This document shows positions 36,902-45,893 of a stretch of 64,000 nucleotides of DNA, one piece after another. Below the pieces are notes generated by a model that ran no database searches, was not told where the DNA came from, and saw only the letters and a list, made by a program, of their open reading frames with translations. The position numbers were made by a program, and so were the translations under genes. The DNA is from an uncultured Paraprevotella sp. GTDB lineage: Bacteria; Bacteroidota; Bacteroidia; Bacteroidales; Bacteroidaceae. Numbering within the stretch: the first letter of the stretch is position 1; each line of letters opens with the position of its first letter. Location: NCBI GenBank assembly GCA_947177395.1, contig CAMWUI010000010.1:1-64000 (forward strand). Direction: 5' to 3'.

Positions 36902-37219
36902 ATGAGATTACTATTTTATCTTCTGACTTTTTTCACATTTACATCGTGTGCCAACACAGAACATGAGGTATTTGCTTCCGTACACGGTATCATCAGTAAT
37001 AACCAAACAGGGGAGGCTATTCCCAACGCTACGATACAGCTCAGTCCGGGAGGAATAATAAAAACAAATAGAAACGACGGATATTTTGAATTTAATGAAT
37101 TAACTCCTGGGCAATATACCATCACGGTACAAAAAACGGGGTACTACACCTATCGTAAATCATTTGACGCCATAACAGGCACAAATACAGAAGTAAATAT
37201 AACTTTAAGCCAACATTAA
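36902..37219 (+). CDS. Small lipoprotein with a carboxypeptidase regulatory-like domain
   Basis: This 105-residue protein has a lipobox ending at Cys16 (TFTSC) and one Ig-like carboxypeptidase-D regulatory-type domain: VHGIISNNQTGEAIPNATIQLSPGG, then FEFNELTPGQYTITVQKTGYYTYRK. Such domains bind or brace other surface proteins. It is closely similar in plan to the N-terminal domain of the next gene, 9 bp downstream. Confidence 0.8.
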   Translation: MRLLFYLLTFFTFTSCANTEHEVFASVHGIISNNQTGEAIPNATIQLSPGGIIKTNRNDGYFEFNELTPGQYTITVQKTGYYTYRKSFDAITGTNTEVNITLSQH

Positions 37220-37228
37220 AATCCTATT

Positions 37229-38515
37229 ATGAAAAATTATTTATTAACAATTCTATCTCTCGTTTGTTGCATTTGTTGCATTTCTTGTAATGATTCATCC
37301 GACGATTCACAATTAGGAGGCATTTACGGTATCATTACCATAAAAGAAACAGCAGAGCCTATGAGGGCCACAGGCGTGGAATTATATAATGGATATAATG
37401 CACTATTATTAAAGACCGTAACATACGATGACGGACATTATGAATTTGAGAAATTATCCCCCGGACAGTATTATTTAAAGGTGGAGGCTACCGGATATTC
37501 TAAAAAATCTTATCGTGTTCTGGTTGAATCAGGAAGAACAGCTCGTGCAGACATGCAACTGGAAAAGCCTTATACTGAAATGACAGTTAACACCTTAGAG
37601 GTAACCGAGCAGGGTGAAGAAGTCACATTTAATGCCACATATGCTTACAACAGCAGTTACCCTCCGCAGGAATGTGGGTTTTATTATTCAACAAGCACAA
37701 ACCCTGAATTTGGGGGTATACAAATTAAAGGTACCAAAAAATCAGACTACAGCTCTTTTTTCGCTACAATTAACGAAATAAAAAAAGGTATCTATTATGT
37801 TAAAGCTTACGCAAAAAACAGCCTGGGGATTGAATTTGGAAATGCACACAAATTTGAAGTTCGCAAACAACCCGTGATATCTACCTTACCTGCAACAAAT
37901 GTTAAGGACAATCGTGCCACACTTAATGGAATTATAGAATATGAGGGAGAACCAAGTTATACTGAAAAAGGGTTTGTTTACTCCAAGTATTTTCAGAATC
38001 CTACTATTGAAGATCCTTCCTCCTCAACAACCAAAATCGCCGTATCAGGAGGAAGCAAAGAATTCAGCGCAAATATCGCAGATTTAACCCGCAATACGAC
38101 TTATTTTGCCAGAACATATGCCATTCATGAAACCGATATTATTTATGGTAATACCATCAATTTTTCCGAGGCAGATTACATTATATTGTCAACAGCAGGT
38201 ATCATGATACAAAAATATGATCTTAATTCAGGTACTGATTGGGAAACAGCCTCCCAACTATGTTCCTCTTCAAATCTTGGAGGATATACAGACTGGCGGC
38301 TTCCTACCAGAGGAGAGTGTAAAGCCATATACCAAACGTTGCAGCAAGGTTCCCAATTAAATATTGATACTAACCAATCTTATTGGACTGCAGATTATTA
38401 CTACAGTTCCTATTACTATAGATACTACTATTATTATATAAATTACAAAAACGGGAGTATCGATAACACAACCAAAGACGCAAGCCTTCGTGTTCGTGCT
38501 GTTCGTACTTTATAG
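37229..38515 (+). CDS. Lipoprotein with regulatory-like, Fn3-like and DUF1566-type domains
   Basis: This 428-residue protein has a lipobox at Cys20 and a carboxypeptidase regulatory-like domain (about 28-110, FEKLSPGQYYLKVEATGYSKK). Two Fn3-like beta repeats follow (about 118-315, each with a GFYYS/GFVYS core), then a C-terminal DUF1566-like domain with WRLPTRGECKAIYQ and the closing LRVRAVRTL. Just before the end, Tyr makes up about 14 of 22 residues (YYYSSYYYRYYYYYI), at the place where this family usually has YWSS. It is probably displayed on the cell surface. Confidence 0.8.
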   Translation: MKNYLLTILSLVCCICCISCNDSSDDSQLGGIYGIITIKETAEPMRATGVELYNGYNALLLKTVTYDDGHYEFEKLSPGQYYLKVEATGYSKKSYRVLVESGRTARADMQLEKPYTEMTVNTLEVTEQGEEVTFNATYAYNSSYPPQECGFYYSTSTNPEFGGIQIKGTKKSDYSSFFATINEIKKGIYYVKAYAKNSLGIEFGNAHKFEVRKQPVISTLPATNVKDNRATLNGIIEYEGEPSYTEKGFVYSKYFQNPTIEDPSSSTTKIAVSGGSKEFSANIADLTRNTTYFARTYAIHETDIIYGNTINFSEADYIILSTAGIMIQKYDLNSGTDWETASQLCSSSNLGGYTDWRLPTRGECKAIYQTLQQGSQLNIDTNQSYWTADYYYSSYYYRYYYYYINYKNGSIDNTTKDASLRVRAVRTL

Positions 38516-38523
38516 AATTAGCC

Positions 38524-38618
38524 CCAATCGGTCATTAGAAAAGTTGAATTATAAACACTTGATTATTTGATGACTAAATTTAGAACCACGAATAATCAAT
38601 CTCTAATGGCCGATTTGG
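38524..38618. repeat. Nested inverted repeat between lipoprotein and transglutaminase genes
   Basis: CCAATCGGTCATTAGA (38524-38539) pairs with 38602-38618 with two differences, and inside it GATTATT (38561-38567) pairs with AATAATC (38591-38597). It sits right after the lipoprotein stop codon and may end that transcript. Confidence 0.6.
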
Positions 38619-38684
38619 AATTAATCATTGAGACATCACCAAAGTAAAAATACTCATACTAAATATGCTATCTAAAATTTTACT

Positions 38685-40181
38685 ATGAATAAATTTTTCT
38701 TTTTGCTCTGCATATCTGCTATATTTAGCACCTCTGTTCTCCACGCACAAGAGACATTCGATGAATACCGCAAAAGGATAAATAAGGAGTTTAAGGAACA
38801 TAAGCAACGAGTGGAACAGGATTTCGACGCATACCGGAAGAAGGTGAACGCGGACTTTGCAGAATATATGCGCAAAACCTGGGTGAAGGTAGCACCTAAG
38901 CCCAAAGTACCACAGCCCAAAGAGGACCAACCGATACCGCCGGTTATCTTTGAAAAGGAGAAGGATGATAAACCCATACAGAATAACCAGAAACCTATTG
39001 AAGAGGTTATTCCCATACCCAAACCGGAGCCGCAACCCGAACCCATCGCTCCGATTGAAGAAAAAGAGAAGGAACAGGAGAAAAATCTGCATAGCCTGAC
39101 ATATATGGGCAATAACATAAAAGTACGTATTCCTCAAAACTACCGGTTCATACTGCGTAACAACTCGGAAAATACGGTTGCCAATGCTTGGAAGGACTTG
39201 TCGGAAGGTTCTTTCGACAACACATTGATAGACCTGCTGAACCTGCGCAAGACTTACCGGTTGTGCGACTGGGCTTATCTCAACCTGCTAAAGACATTCT
39301 CTTACGGTCTCTTAGGAGAAAGAAGTAATGAGGCTACTCTACTCACAGCCTATTTGTACACCCAATCAGGATATATGATGCGACTGGCACAAAGCGGGAA
39401 CCGACTGTGTATGCTATTCGGAAGTAAATTCCTTCTCTTCGACAAACCTTACTATTCCCTGGACGGTTACTATTATTACAACATGGACAAAGATGAAAGC
39501 AACTTGAATATATGCAAAATAAAATTTCCAAAAGAACAAGCTTTTTCACTTTACATCACCCAGGAACAAGTAGTACCCCAAACCGACAATTATGTACGGA
39601 CTCTGCAAGCAAAGGCTTACCCGTCCATGCGGTTCACGATACACACCAATAAACATCTGATTGATTTCTACAATACTTATCCAACCGGGAAAATCGGTAG
39701 CAACGTATGTACCCGATGGGCTGTTTACGCCAACACTCCCCTCAACAGTCAGACACGCGACAGGTTATATCCAGCTTTGAAAAATGTGCTTAGCGGCAAA
39801 TCCCAAGCCGATGCTCTCAATATGTTGCTCAACTTCGTACAGACCTCGCTGGTGTATGAATACGACGATAAAGTATGGGGAAGAGACCGCGCCTTCTTCT
39901 CAGAGGAAACCCTCTATTATCCGTATGCAGACTGCGAAGACCGCGCTATATTATTCACACGATTGGTACGCGATCTATTACACTTAAAAACAGCTCTTGT
40001 CTACTACCCCGGGCATCTGGCCTGTGCAGTAAAAGTAACCGACCCGAACATAAAAGGAGATTTTCTCATTATCAACGGAGCACGTTACCTAATCTGCGAC
40101 CCGACCTATATAAATGCGCCTATAGGCTGGACAATGCCCGATATGGATAACAACAAGGCCAAAGTCATTCAACTTGACTGA
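38685..40181 (+). CDS. Secreted transglutaminase-like protein with coiled-coil and Pro-rich regions
   Basis: This 498-residue protein has a signal peptide ending near LHAQ22, a charged coiled coil (24-66, repeated FDxYRKxxNxxFxE), and a Pro/Glu/Lys linker (70-133). A C-terminal papain-like transglutaminase core has a visible triad: Cys417 in PYADCEDRA, His444 in YPGHLACAV and Asp472 in LICDPTY. The layout suggests a periplasmic or surface cysteine enzyme or crosslinker held by a coiled coil. The middle 140-390 is unassigned. It shares low GC with the lipoprotein operon upstream but is 169 bp apart. Confidence 0.8.
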   Translation: MNKFFFLLCISAIFSTSVLHAQETFDEYRKRINKEFKEHKQRVEQDFDAYRKKVNADFAEYMRKTWVKVAPKPKVPQPKEDQPIPPVIFEKEKDDKPIQNNQKPIEEVIPIPKPEPQPEPIAPIEEKEKEQEKNLHSLTYMGNNIKVRIPQNYRFILRNNSENTVANAWKDLSEGSFDNTLIDLLNLRKTYRLCDWAYLNLLKTFSYGLLGERSNEATLLTAYLYTQSGYMMRLAQSGNRLCMLFGSKFLLFDKPYYSLDGYYYYNMDKDESNLNICKIKFPKEQAFSLYITQEQVVPQTDNYVRTLQAKAYPSMRFTIHTNKHLIDFYNTYPTGKIGSNVCTRWAVYANTPLNSQTRDRLYPALKNVLSGKSQADALNMLLNFVQTSLVYEYDDKVWGRDRAFFSEETLYYPYADCEDRAILFTRLVRDLLHLKTALVYYPGHLACAVKVTDPNIKGDFLIINGARYLICDPTYINAPIGWTMPDMDNNKAKVIQLD

Positions 40182-40517
40182 AATGAAAAGAAGCTACAAT
40201 AATTCAAACATACCCTTTATGCAGGAATACTTAGCCCCCAAATAGCCCGTCTGTTTTTGTTCGCGCAACTTGGCAGGGCGCGTATTGTGTAATATTTTTA
40301 TTCAAAAGAAATGGATATTCAAAAGGATTGCGCCCAAAACCTCCAACTGGGTATTTTTATGTTTCCAACTGGGAAATTTTATTTTTCCAGTTGGAAAGTT
40401 TCATTTTTCCAGGCAGGCCTTTTTAGAGCCTTTCCCGTCCATTCTTTCTTTTTCGTCCAAGCGCTGTCAAGATTTATATTCTAAAATAGATAGTTGGGAA
40501 CCATCTTCACAGAACAG
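40182..40517. other. Non-coding 336 bp with CCAACTGG palindromic repeats
   Basis: No gene is seen. Three CCAACTGG/CCAGTTGG motifs occur; TTTCCAACTGG (40362-40372) pairs perfectly with CCAGTTGGAAA (40387-40397). An earlier copy stands at about 40343-40350. The hairpin lies between the convergent transglutaminase and ATPase genes and may terminate either. Confidence 0.6.
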
Positions 40518-42074
40518 CTATTCCTCCACAATCCAACGCTCGATGTTTCGCGTCTCAGAGGAGAAATTCACACCTATTTTATATAAAGTACGCCTGTCGA
40601 CAGCAAAAGGAGCAGCATAGCCTTTATCGTTTATCTGCTTCAAAGCCTCTTCCGCCGTACCGTCCAATTTGAATTCCATCACATAGATATAGCGGTCAGT
40701 CTGCAACACCAAGTCCACCCGGCCATGACTCGTATGGTATTCCGCTTTGACGTAGAAGCCCATAAGCTTGGTGATAATGAAGAGCACATTCTGATAATGT
40801 ACCTCCTGTTCTCGCTTAATCTGCTCGTATGAGGTATCAGCCAGAAGACTTTGCAAGCGACGAAGGAAACCGTCATAGTCACCCTTTCGCACATCTGTCA
40901 CAAACCTACCGATTTCAAAATTAGTCTTGCTCTCCTGAATTGACGTGTAGAACGGGAAAAGGAATTTGATAAACCCTTCTTCCACCTCGCGGTTGGGGAA
41001 CCCCAGACGATAGATGCCGAATTCCTTATCATACTCCTTTATGGTCAGATAACCGCTCTGATAAATAACAGGAATGGGACTGGTGTCCAAAGAGTCCACA
41101 CTGTTCAGCACCTCAGCCGTCGTCTCCTCCTGTGACAGCTGATGGAGGTTGTAATGATGTAACTTTAATAGTTCCACAAGGTAAGTGGGAGTACCCGTTG
41201 CGAACCAGTAGCTACCGAATTCATTGGAAATAAATGTATTCAGCAGGCTAAAAGGATTGTAAAGACCCGGGCTGTTTTCACAAAAGTGATAGCCGTCATA
41301 ATCGGTTCTCAACTTAGTGAGCGTATCTTCGTAAGTCATCTGATTGGCTTCGGCCAACGAGCGGATATCCGGTTCAAAGCCATCCAGCAACTCCTGTTCC
41401 GTAATGCCGCATATATCCACATACTCACGACGCAGGGAAAGGTCTATCAGATTGTTGAGGTCACTAAACACACTCACTTTACCGAACATGGTCACTCCGG
41501 TCAGGAATGCAAAACGTATGTGACCGTCCATGGACTTCAACACACCATAAAAGGCTTTGAGTATGCCCCGATAAACCTCCTGAAGTTCCGGTTTGCCAAT
41601 GGTCTGCAACATGGGCTTGTCGTATTCGTCCACGAGAATCACGACCCGGTTGCCCGTCTTCTCATAAGCACGGCGAATGACATAGGCAAAGCGCTCTTCC
41701 GGACTGCGTTCCTTCTTTTCGTCCCCGTACAAGGCTTCATAAAGCTCTAAATACTGATTCAAGATTTCCAGAAGCGACTGCTCGGAAACATAATACTTTG
41801 CATTTAAGTCAAAATGGATGACCGGATATTCTGTCCATTGGCTTTCCAGTTTCTCCATGGCCAGTCCTTCAAACAAGTCGCGTTTGCCCTGAAAATAAGC
41901 CTCTAACGTTGAAAGCAACAGACTCTTTCCAAAACGGCGGGGGCGGCTAAGGAAATAATAATTGCCTGTGTTGGCAAGACGATACACCAACGCCGTCTTG
42001 TCCACATAATAATATCCTTCCTGACGAAGTTTCTCGAAATTCTGTATACCTACCGGATATTTCCTGCCGTCCAT
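40518..42074 (-). CDS. AAA-ATPase-like/PD-(D/E)XK nuclease protein
   Basis: This 518-residue protein begins KYPVGIQNFEKLRQEGYYYVDKTALVYRL and has the degenerate P-loop SRPRRFGKSLLLST and the VVILVDEYDKPM Walker B-like motif of the AAA-ATPase-like family. Its C-terminal part, GRVDLVLQTDRYIYVMEFK, carries the D...E-x-K of the PD-(D/E)XK nuclease superfamily. Bacteroidetes carry many copies of this family; the role is unknown, with mobile or defence links suggested. A relic of its 3' end lies 5.9 kb to the left. Confidence 0.9.
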   Translation of the reverse strand: MDGRKYPVGIQNFEKLRQEGYYYVDKTALVYRLANTGNYYFLSRPRRFGKSLLLSTLEAYFQGKRDLFEGLAMEKLESQWTEYPVIHFDLNAKYYVSEQSLLEILNQYLELYEALYGDEKKERSPEERFAYVIRRAYEKTGNRVVILVDEYDKPMLQTIGKPELQEVYRGILKAFYGVLKSMDGHIRFAFLTGVTMFGKVSVFSDLNNLIDLSLRREYVDICGITEQELLDGFEPDIRSLAEANQMTYEDTLTKLRTDYDGYHFCENSPGLYNPFSLLNTFISNEFGSYWFATGTPTYLVELLKLHHYNLHQLSQEETTAEVLNSVDSLDTSPIPVIYQSGYLTIKEYDKEFGIYRLGFPNREVEEGFIKFLFPFYTSIQESKTNFEIGRFVTDVRKGDYDGFLRRLQSLLADTSYEQIKREQEVHYQNVLFIITKLMGFYVKAEYHTSHGRVDLVLQTDRYIYVMEFKLDGTAEEALKQINDKGYAAPFAVDRRTLYKIGVNFSSETRNIERWIVEE

Positions 42075-42098
42075 ATTTCTGTAGCCTAATAATCAAGA

Positions 42099-42106
42099 CA
42101 AACATA
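42099..42106 (-). promoter_or_regulatory. -7 promoter box of the AAA-ATPase gene
   Basis: The minus strand reads TATGTTTG, a TAnnTTTG match, 25 bp before the start codon at 42074. Confidence 0.6.
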
Positions 42107-42210
42107 CAAAAAAACTTTAGAATAAACGAATATCCTTTTCATTTCTCCGTCAAAACGAGTATTTTTGGTGGTATGATTACATACGAAGAGGCCATAGGGG
42201 AATGGATAGA

Positions 42211-42255
42211 CATAAAAGAATCCCATCGGTTCAGAACGTGTGAATCGATGGGATT
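42211..42255 (-). terminator. Terminator of typA
   Basis: AATCCCATCG (42219-42228) pairs perfectly with CGATGGGATT (42246-42255). On the minus strand the hairpin is followed by CTTTTATG, 23 bp after the typA stop. Confidence 0.75.
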
Positions 42256-42278
42256 TGAAACGCATTTATTCTTTTGAA

Positions 42279-44081
42279 TTAGTCCCTGTTGGCACGCTTG
42301 CGCTCCAAGTGGTCGAGGATAATCTTACGCATGCGCATGCTCTTCGGAGTTACCTCCACATATTCATCCTCCTTGATATATTCCAGCGCCTCTTCCAACG
42401 AAAACACCACGGCCGGAACGATACGGGCCTTTTCGTCGGAACCCGATGCACGCATATTGGTAAGTTGCTTGCTCTTGGTGACATTGATAACCAAATCATT
42501 GTCGTGGACGTGCTCGCCCACTACCTGACCGGCATATACCTGATCCTGCGGATCAATGAAGAACTTGCCGCGGTCCTGCAGGTTATTGATGGCGTATGCA
42601 AAGGCTGTGCCGCTCTCCAAGGCTATCATGGAACCGTTGGTGCGACGGGCAATGTCGCCCTTGAACGGCTGGTATTCCTTGAAACGGTGGGCCATGATGG
42701 CTTCACCCTGACTGGCCGTAAGCACATTGGTACGCAGACCGATAATACCGCGGGAAGGTATGTTGAACTCGATATTCACACGCTCACCCTGTGATTCCAT
42801 CGAAGTCATCTCACCCTTGCGACGCGTCACCATATCTATCATCTTGCTGGCGAACTCTTCGGGCACGTTGATGGTCAGTTCCTCTATAGGTTCGCACTTT
42901 TCGCCATCAATTTCTTTATAGATAACCTGAGGCTGTCCCACCTGCAATTCATATCCCTCGCGACGCATCGTCTCGATGAGCACCGAAAGATGGAGCACAC
43001 CCCGGCCGGAAACAATCCAGCGGTCGGTATAGCCTTCCTGGAATTCCACGCGCAGAGCAAGGTTCTTCTCCAACTCCTTCTGCAGGCGGTCGTTGATGTG
43101 ACGGCTGGTACAGTATTTCCCTTCCTTACCGAAGAACGGTGAATCGTTAATGGTAAAGAGCATGCTCATAGTAGGTTCATCGATAGAGATGGGAGGCAGG
43201 GCTTCCGGATTCTCATAATCACAGATGGTATCGCCTATTTCAAAATGTTCCAGACCGATGATAGCGCAGATATCCCCCGAAGATACTTCAGTCGCTTTCT
43301 GACGTCCCATACCGGTGAACGTGTGCAGTTCCTTTATCTTGGTCTTTTCCTTCGAGCCGTCACGATGACAGATTGTGATGTTCATGCCCTCTCGCAGAGT
43401 GCCGCGGTGTACACGTCCCACGGCAATACGCCCCGTATAGTTGGAATAGTCAAGCGACGTGATAAGCATCTGGGGCGTACCTTCAAGCTGTTCAGGGGCG
43501 GGAATATGTTCGAGAATGGAGTCGAGCAGATAGAGGATGTCCTCTGTAGGCTTGCTCCAGTCCTCTCCCATCCAATTATTCTTGGCCGAGCCGTAGATAA
43601 CGGGGAAATCCAGTTGCTCCTCGGTGGCATCCAGTTCGCACATCAGGTCGAACACCATTTCATACACCTCCTCGGGACGACAATTGGGTTTGTCCACCTT
43701 ATTGATGACCACCACCGGTTTCAGTCCTATTTCCAATGCCTTTTGCAGCACAAAACGCGTCTGCGGCATAGGTCCCTCGAAAGCATCCACAAGAAGCAGA
43801 CAGCCGTCGGCCATATTCAGCACGCGCTCCACTTCTCCTCCGAAGTCGGAGTGTCCCGGAGTGTCGATGATGTTTATCTTGGTATCCTTGTAATTGATGG
43901 AAACGTTCTTCGACAGGATAGTAATCCCGCGTTCCCGTTCCAGTTCGTTGTTATCCAGCATTAATTCTCCCGTCTGCTGATTCTCGCGGAAAAGGTTTCC
44001 GGCCAGCAACATCTTGTCCACCAGCGTAGTCTTACCGTGGTCTACATGGGCAATAATGGCAATGTTTCTGATGTTTTGCAT
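42279..44081 (-). CDS. typA: Ribosome-associated GTPase TypA/BipA
   Basis: This 600-residue translational GTPase has the G1 motif AHVDHGKTT, the G2/G3 region [12 protein letters not shown] and [14 protein letters not shown], and G4 NKVDKP. EF-G-like domains II, III and V and the BipA-specific C-terminal domain ending in a basic tail follow. It works on the ribosome in 50S assembly and stress adaptation. It is a single-gene unit with its own -7 box and terminator. Confidence 0.97.
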   Translation of the reverse strand: MQNIRNIAIIAHVDHGKTTLVDKMLLAGNLFRENQQTGELMLDNNELERERGITILSKNVSINYKDTKINIIDTPGHSDFGGEVERVLNMADGCLLLVDAFEGPMPQTRFVLQKALEIGLKPVVVINKVDKPNCRPEEVYEMVFDLMCELDATEEQLDFPVIYGSAKNNWMGEDWSKPTEDILYLLDSILEHIPAPEQLEGTPQMLITSLDYSNYTGRIAVGRVHRGTLREGMNITICHRDGSKEKTKIKELHTFTGMGRQKATEVSSGDICAIIGLEHFEIGDTICDYENPEALPPISIDEPTMSMLFTINDSPFFGKEGKYCTSRHINDRLQKELEKNLALRVEFQEGYTDRWIVSGRGVLHLSVLIETMRREGYELQVGQPQVIYKEIDGEKCEPIEELTINVPEEFASKMIDMVTRRKGEMTSMESQGERVNIEFNIPSRGIIGLRTNVLTASQGEAIMAHRFKEYQPFKGDIARRTNGSMIALESGTAFAYAINNLQDRGKFFIDPQDQVYAGQVVGEHVHDNDLVINVTKSKQLTNMRASGSDEKARIVPAVVFSLEEALEYIKEDEYVEVTPKSMRMRKIILDHLERKRANRD

Positions 44082-44105
44082 ACTTTACCTAAACAAATAT
44101 GACCG

Positions 44106-44113
44106 CAAAGTTA
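44106..44113 (-). promoter_or_regulatory. -7 promoter box of typA
   Basis: The minus strand reads TAACTTTG (TAnnTTTG), 25 bp before the start codon. Confidence 0.65.
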
Positions 44114-44217
44114 CAACAAAAAATCGGAAAGCGTTATAAGTATCTCATTTAAAAGAGAGGAGGGCACATCAAATTACATCCGACGAACCCTCCCACAGAA
44201 CATTCTGCCTTCCGGCT

Positions 44218-45717
44218 TCATTTCGTCACAAAAGTACTGAAAGAATGGGCCGGCATCTCGGCGTTGAGATATCTCTTACCGATTTTCACACAGACTGTCT
44301 TTTCCGCATCACTGAAATTACCGGCTATCACCACGTGCTTTCCGTCCTGCGTACGATATACCACCGCCGATGTGTTCTCCGTTCCCCGGGGACTATACCC
44401 TACCATCCTGCTACCGGGCGCCACATAATGCGTAAAATGCTTCACGGCGTAATACTCGGGCGTATATCTGAGCTTGCGCGTCTGTGAATCTACCTGTATA
44501 AGGGCATTCTGATTCCATCCCCAAGGACTGGTTCCTTGATCTGGCAGGAGAAAGTTCCAGTTGAACCATTCATCGCAGCCCTGTCCCATATTGTCACTGA
44601 TGAGAAAGAATGTATGCTCGGCGGCCTTCCAGTCCATACTGCCATTTCCGCACTCGCTTTCCGAACATATATAATGATAGTCAGGATACTGGCGACGGAT
44701 TTCCGGCAAAATCTCGCGTCCTTCCCACTGAAGCCCGATTCCATCGATGCAAGCACGCAGTCCTTCATCGGCAAGAATCTTCTCCACGTGATCCTGACGG
44801 TTCGTATTGATGGTGCCGAGATAGAGCTTCACCTCCGGATGACGTTTCTTCAATGTAGGTGCCAGATAATCGCGGTTGAAACGGACGGTTCCTTCAGCCG
44901 TCCAGGCACAACCGGGATAGGGCGTGTAGCTGTATGCCTCGTTCTGATAACTGACCATGTCGATGGTCACGCCCTGTTCCCTGTAAGCTTCGATAAACTT
45001 ACAGAAATAATTGGCGTATGCCTGCAGGTAACGTGGATCTTGAATGAAGTAGTCCTGCGTAGCCAGACGACGCGGGAACTTACCACTACGCTCGCCCAGA
45101 AACTTCATTTCGTCCTCGTCAATGCCATCCACTGATCCGAAAAGCAGATAGTCGATACGGCTGTCCTGCCTGTTATGCCGGCTACTTACAACGGGATAAT
45201 CGTTGTTGATCTTCATCCAGCCCGGAGGACTCCAGGGAGAAGCCCAGAACGTGAGACCGGGATTGTATTTCTGCGCGGCACGAATCAGAGGAATGATGCT
45301 GCGCTTATCACGTTCTATATTAAAATAGCGCAATTCCAGATCGCCCTGCACCTCATCACAACTATACCATTCACGACCGTAATCGTTACAGTTCATGGAA
45401 ATGCGCCCGCGGGTAAACTTCAAATCGCCTTGCGGATCAAACAGATTATACAGAATCGCATCCTGTTCATTCCGTGTGAGCATCAGCAACGCATCCCAGT
45501 CCAGTTCGTTGAACGTCGTACCCCAGGCTTTGAGTTCCACCCCTTCTTCCACCCCGTTGATTTCAAGTACAGGTACGACGGCGGACTTCGTATTCAGACT
45601 TGTCTTAGTCTGTTTCCACGGTTCGTTTTCCGTCGTTGTGAAACGGATTACATTTTGTGCCCAGACTGTCGAAGCCATAATGAGCATTCCCCACACTGAA
45701 GAAAAAAACTTGTTCAT
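44218..45717 (-). CDS. Secreted glycoside hydrolase family 30 enzyme
   Basis: This 499-residue protein has a signal peptide ending near STVWAQ and a (beta/alpha)8 domain. WASPWSPPGWMK is present; the likely acid/base Glu is in MVSYQNEAYSYTPYPGC and the likely nucleophile Glu in YICSESECGNGS. A small beta domain closes it. This is the layout of GH30 glucosylceramidase/beta-1,6-glucanase-type enzymes. The start is placed at 45717 because a -7 box lies at 45772-45779, inside a longer open frame (to 45846). There is no SusCD pair nearby. Confidence 0.9.
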   Translation of the reverse strand: MNKFFSSVWGMLIMASTVWAQNVIRFTTTENEPWKQTKTSLNTKSAVVPVLEINGVEEGVELKAWGTTFNELDWDALLMLTRNEQDAILYNLFDPQGDLKFTRGRISMNCNDYGREWYSCDEVQGDLELRYFNIERDKRSIIPLIRAAQKYNPGLTFWASPWSPPGWMKINNDYPVVSSRHNRQDSRIDYLLFGSVDGIDEDEMKFLGERSGKFPRRLATQDYFIQDPRYLQAYANYFCKFIEAYREQGVTIDMVSYQNEAYSYTPYPGCAWTAEGTVRFNRDYLAPTLKKRHPEVKLYLGTINTNRQDHVEKILADEGLRACIDGIGLQWEGREILPEIRRQYPDYHYICSESECGNGSMDWKAAEHTFFLISDNMGQGCDEWFNWNFLLPDQGTSPWGWNQNALIQVDSQTRKLRYTPEYYAVKHFTHYVAPGSRMVGYSPRGTENTSAVVYRTQDGKHVVIAGNFSDAEKTVCVKIGKRYLNAEMPAHSFSTFVTK

Positions 45718-45771
45718 GATAGTTCCCGGTTTAAATATGTCTGCTATCGCATGAGTCGATTCCCCGAGTTG

Positions 45772-45779
45772 CAAACTTA
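45772..45779 (-). promoter_or_regulatory. -7 promoter box of the GH30 gene
   Basis: The minus strand reads TAAGTTTG (TAnnTTTG), 55 bp upstream of the ATG at 45717. It fixes the start of the gene downstream of the longer open frame. Confidence 0.6.
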
Positions 45780-45865
45780 CGGATTTTTCTCCATTTTCCC
45801 GCCCCTGCGAAGAAAAATATATACTGCAAAGGACAATCCTACACAAAAGACCAGGAAATAATCCC

Positions 45866-45873
45866 TATCTTTG
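45866..45873 (+). promoter_or_regulatory. -7 promoter box of the methyltransferase gene
   Basis: TATCTTTG stands 21 bp before the ATG at 45894 and matches TAnnTTTG. Confidence 0.65.
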
Positions 45874-45893
45874 TTCCGTAATATACAAAGAGC

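Noticed and set aside
42173-42277. Plus-strand 34-codon frame behind a TATTTTTG box
   Set aside because: Its start would lie at the transcription start with no leader, and it runs through the typA terminator hairpin.
45718-45846. Longer N-terminus for the GH30 enzyme
   Set aside because: The added 43 residues would start upstream of the -7 box and put the signal peptide inside the protein.
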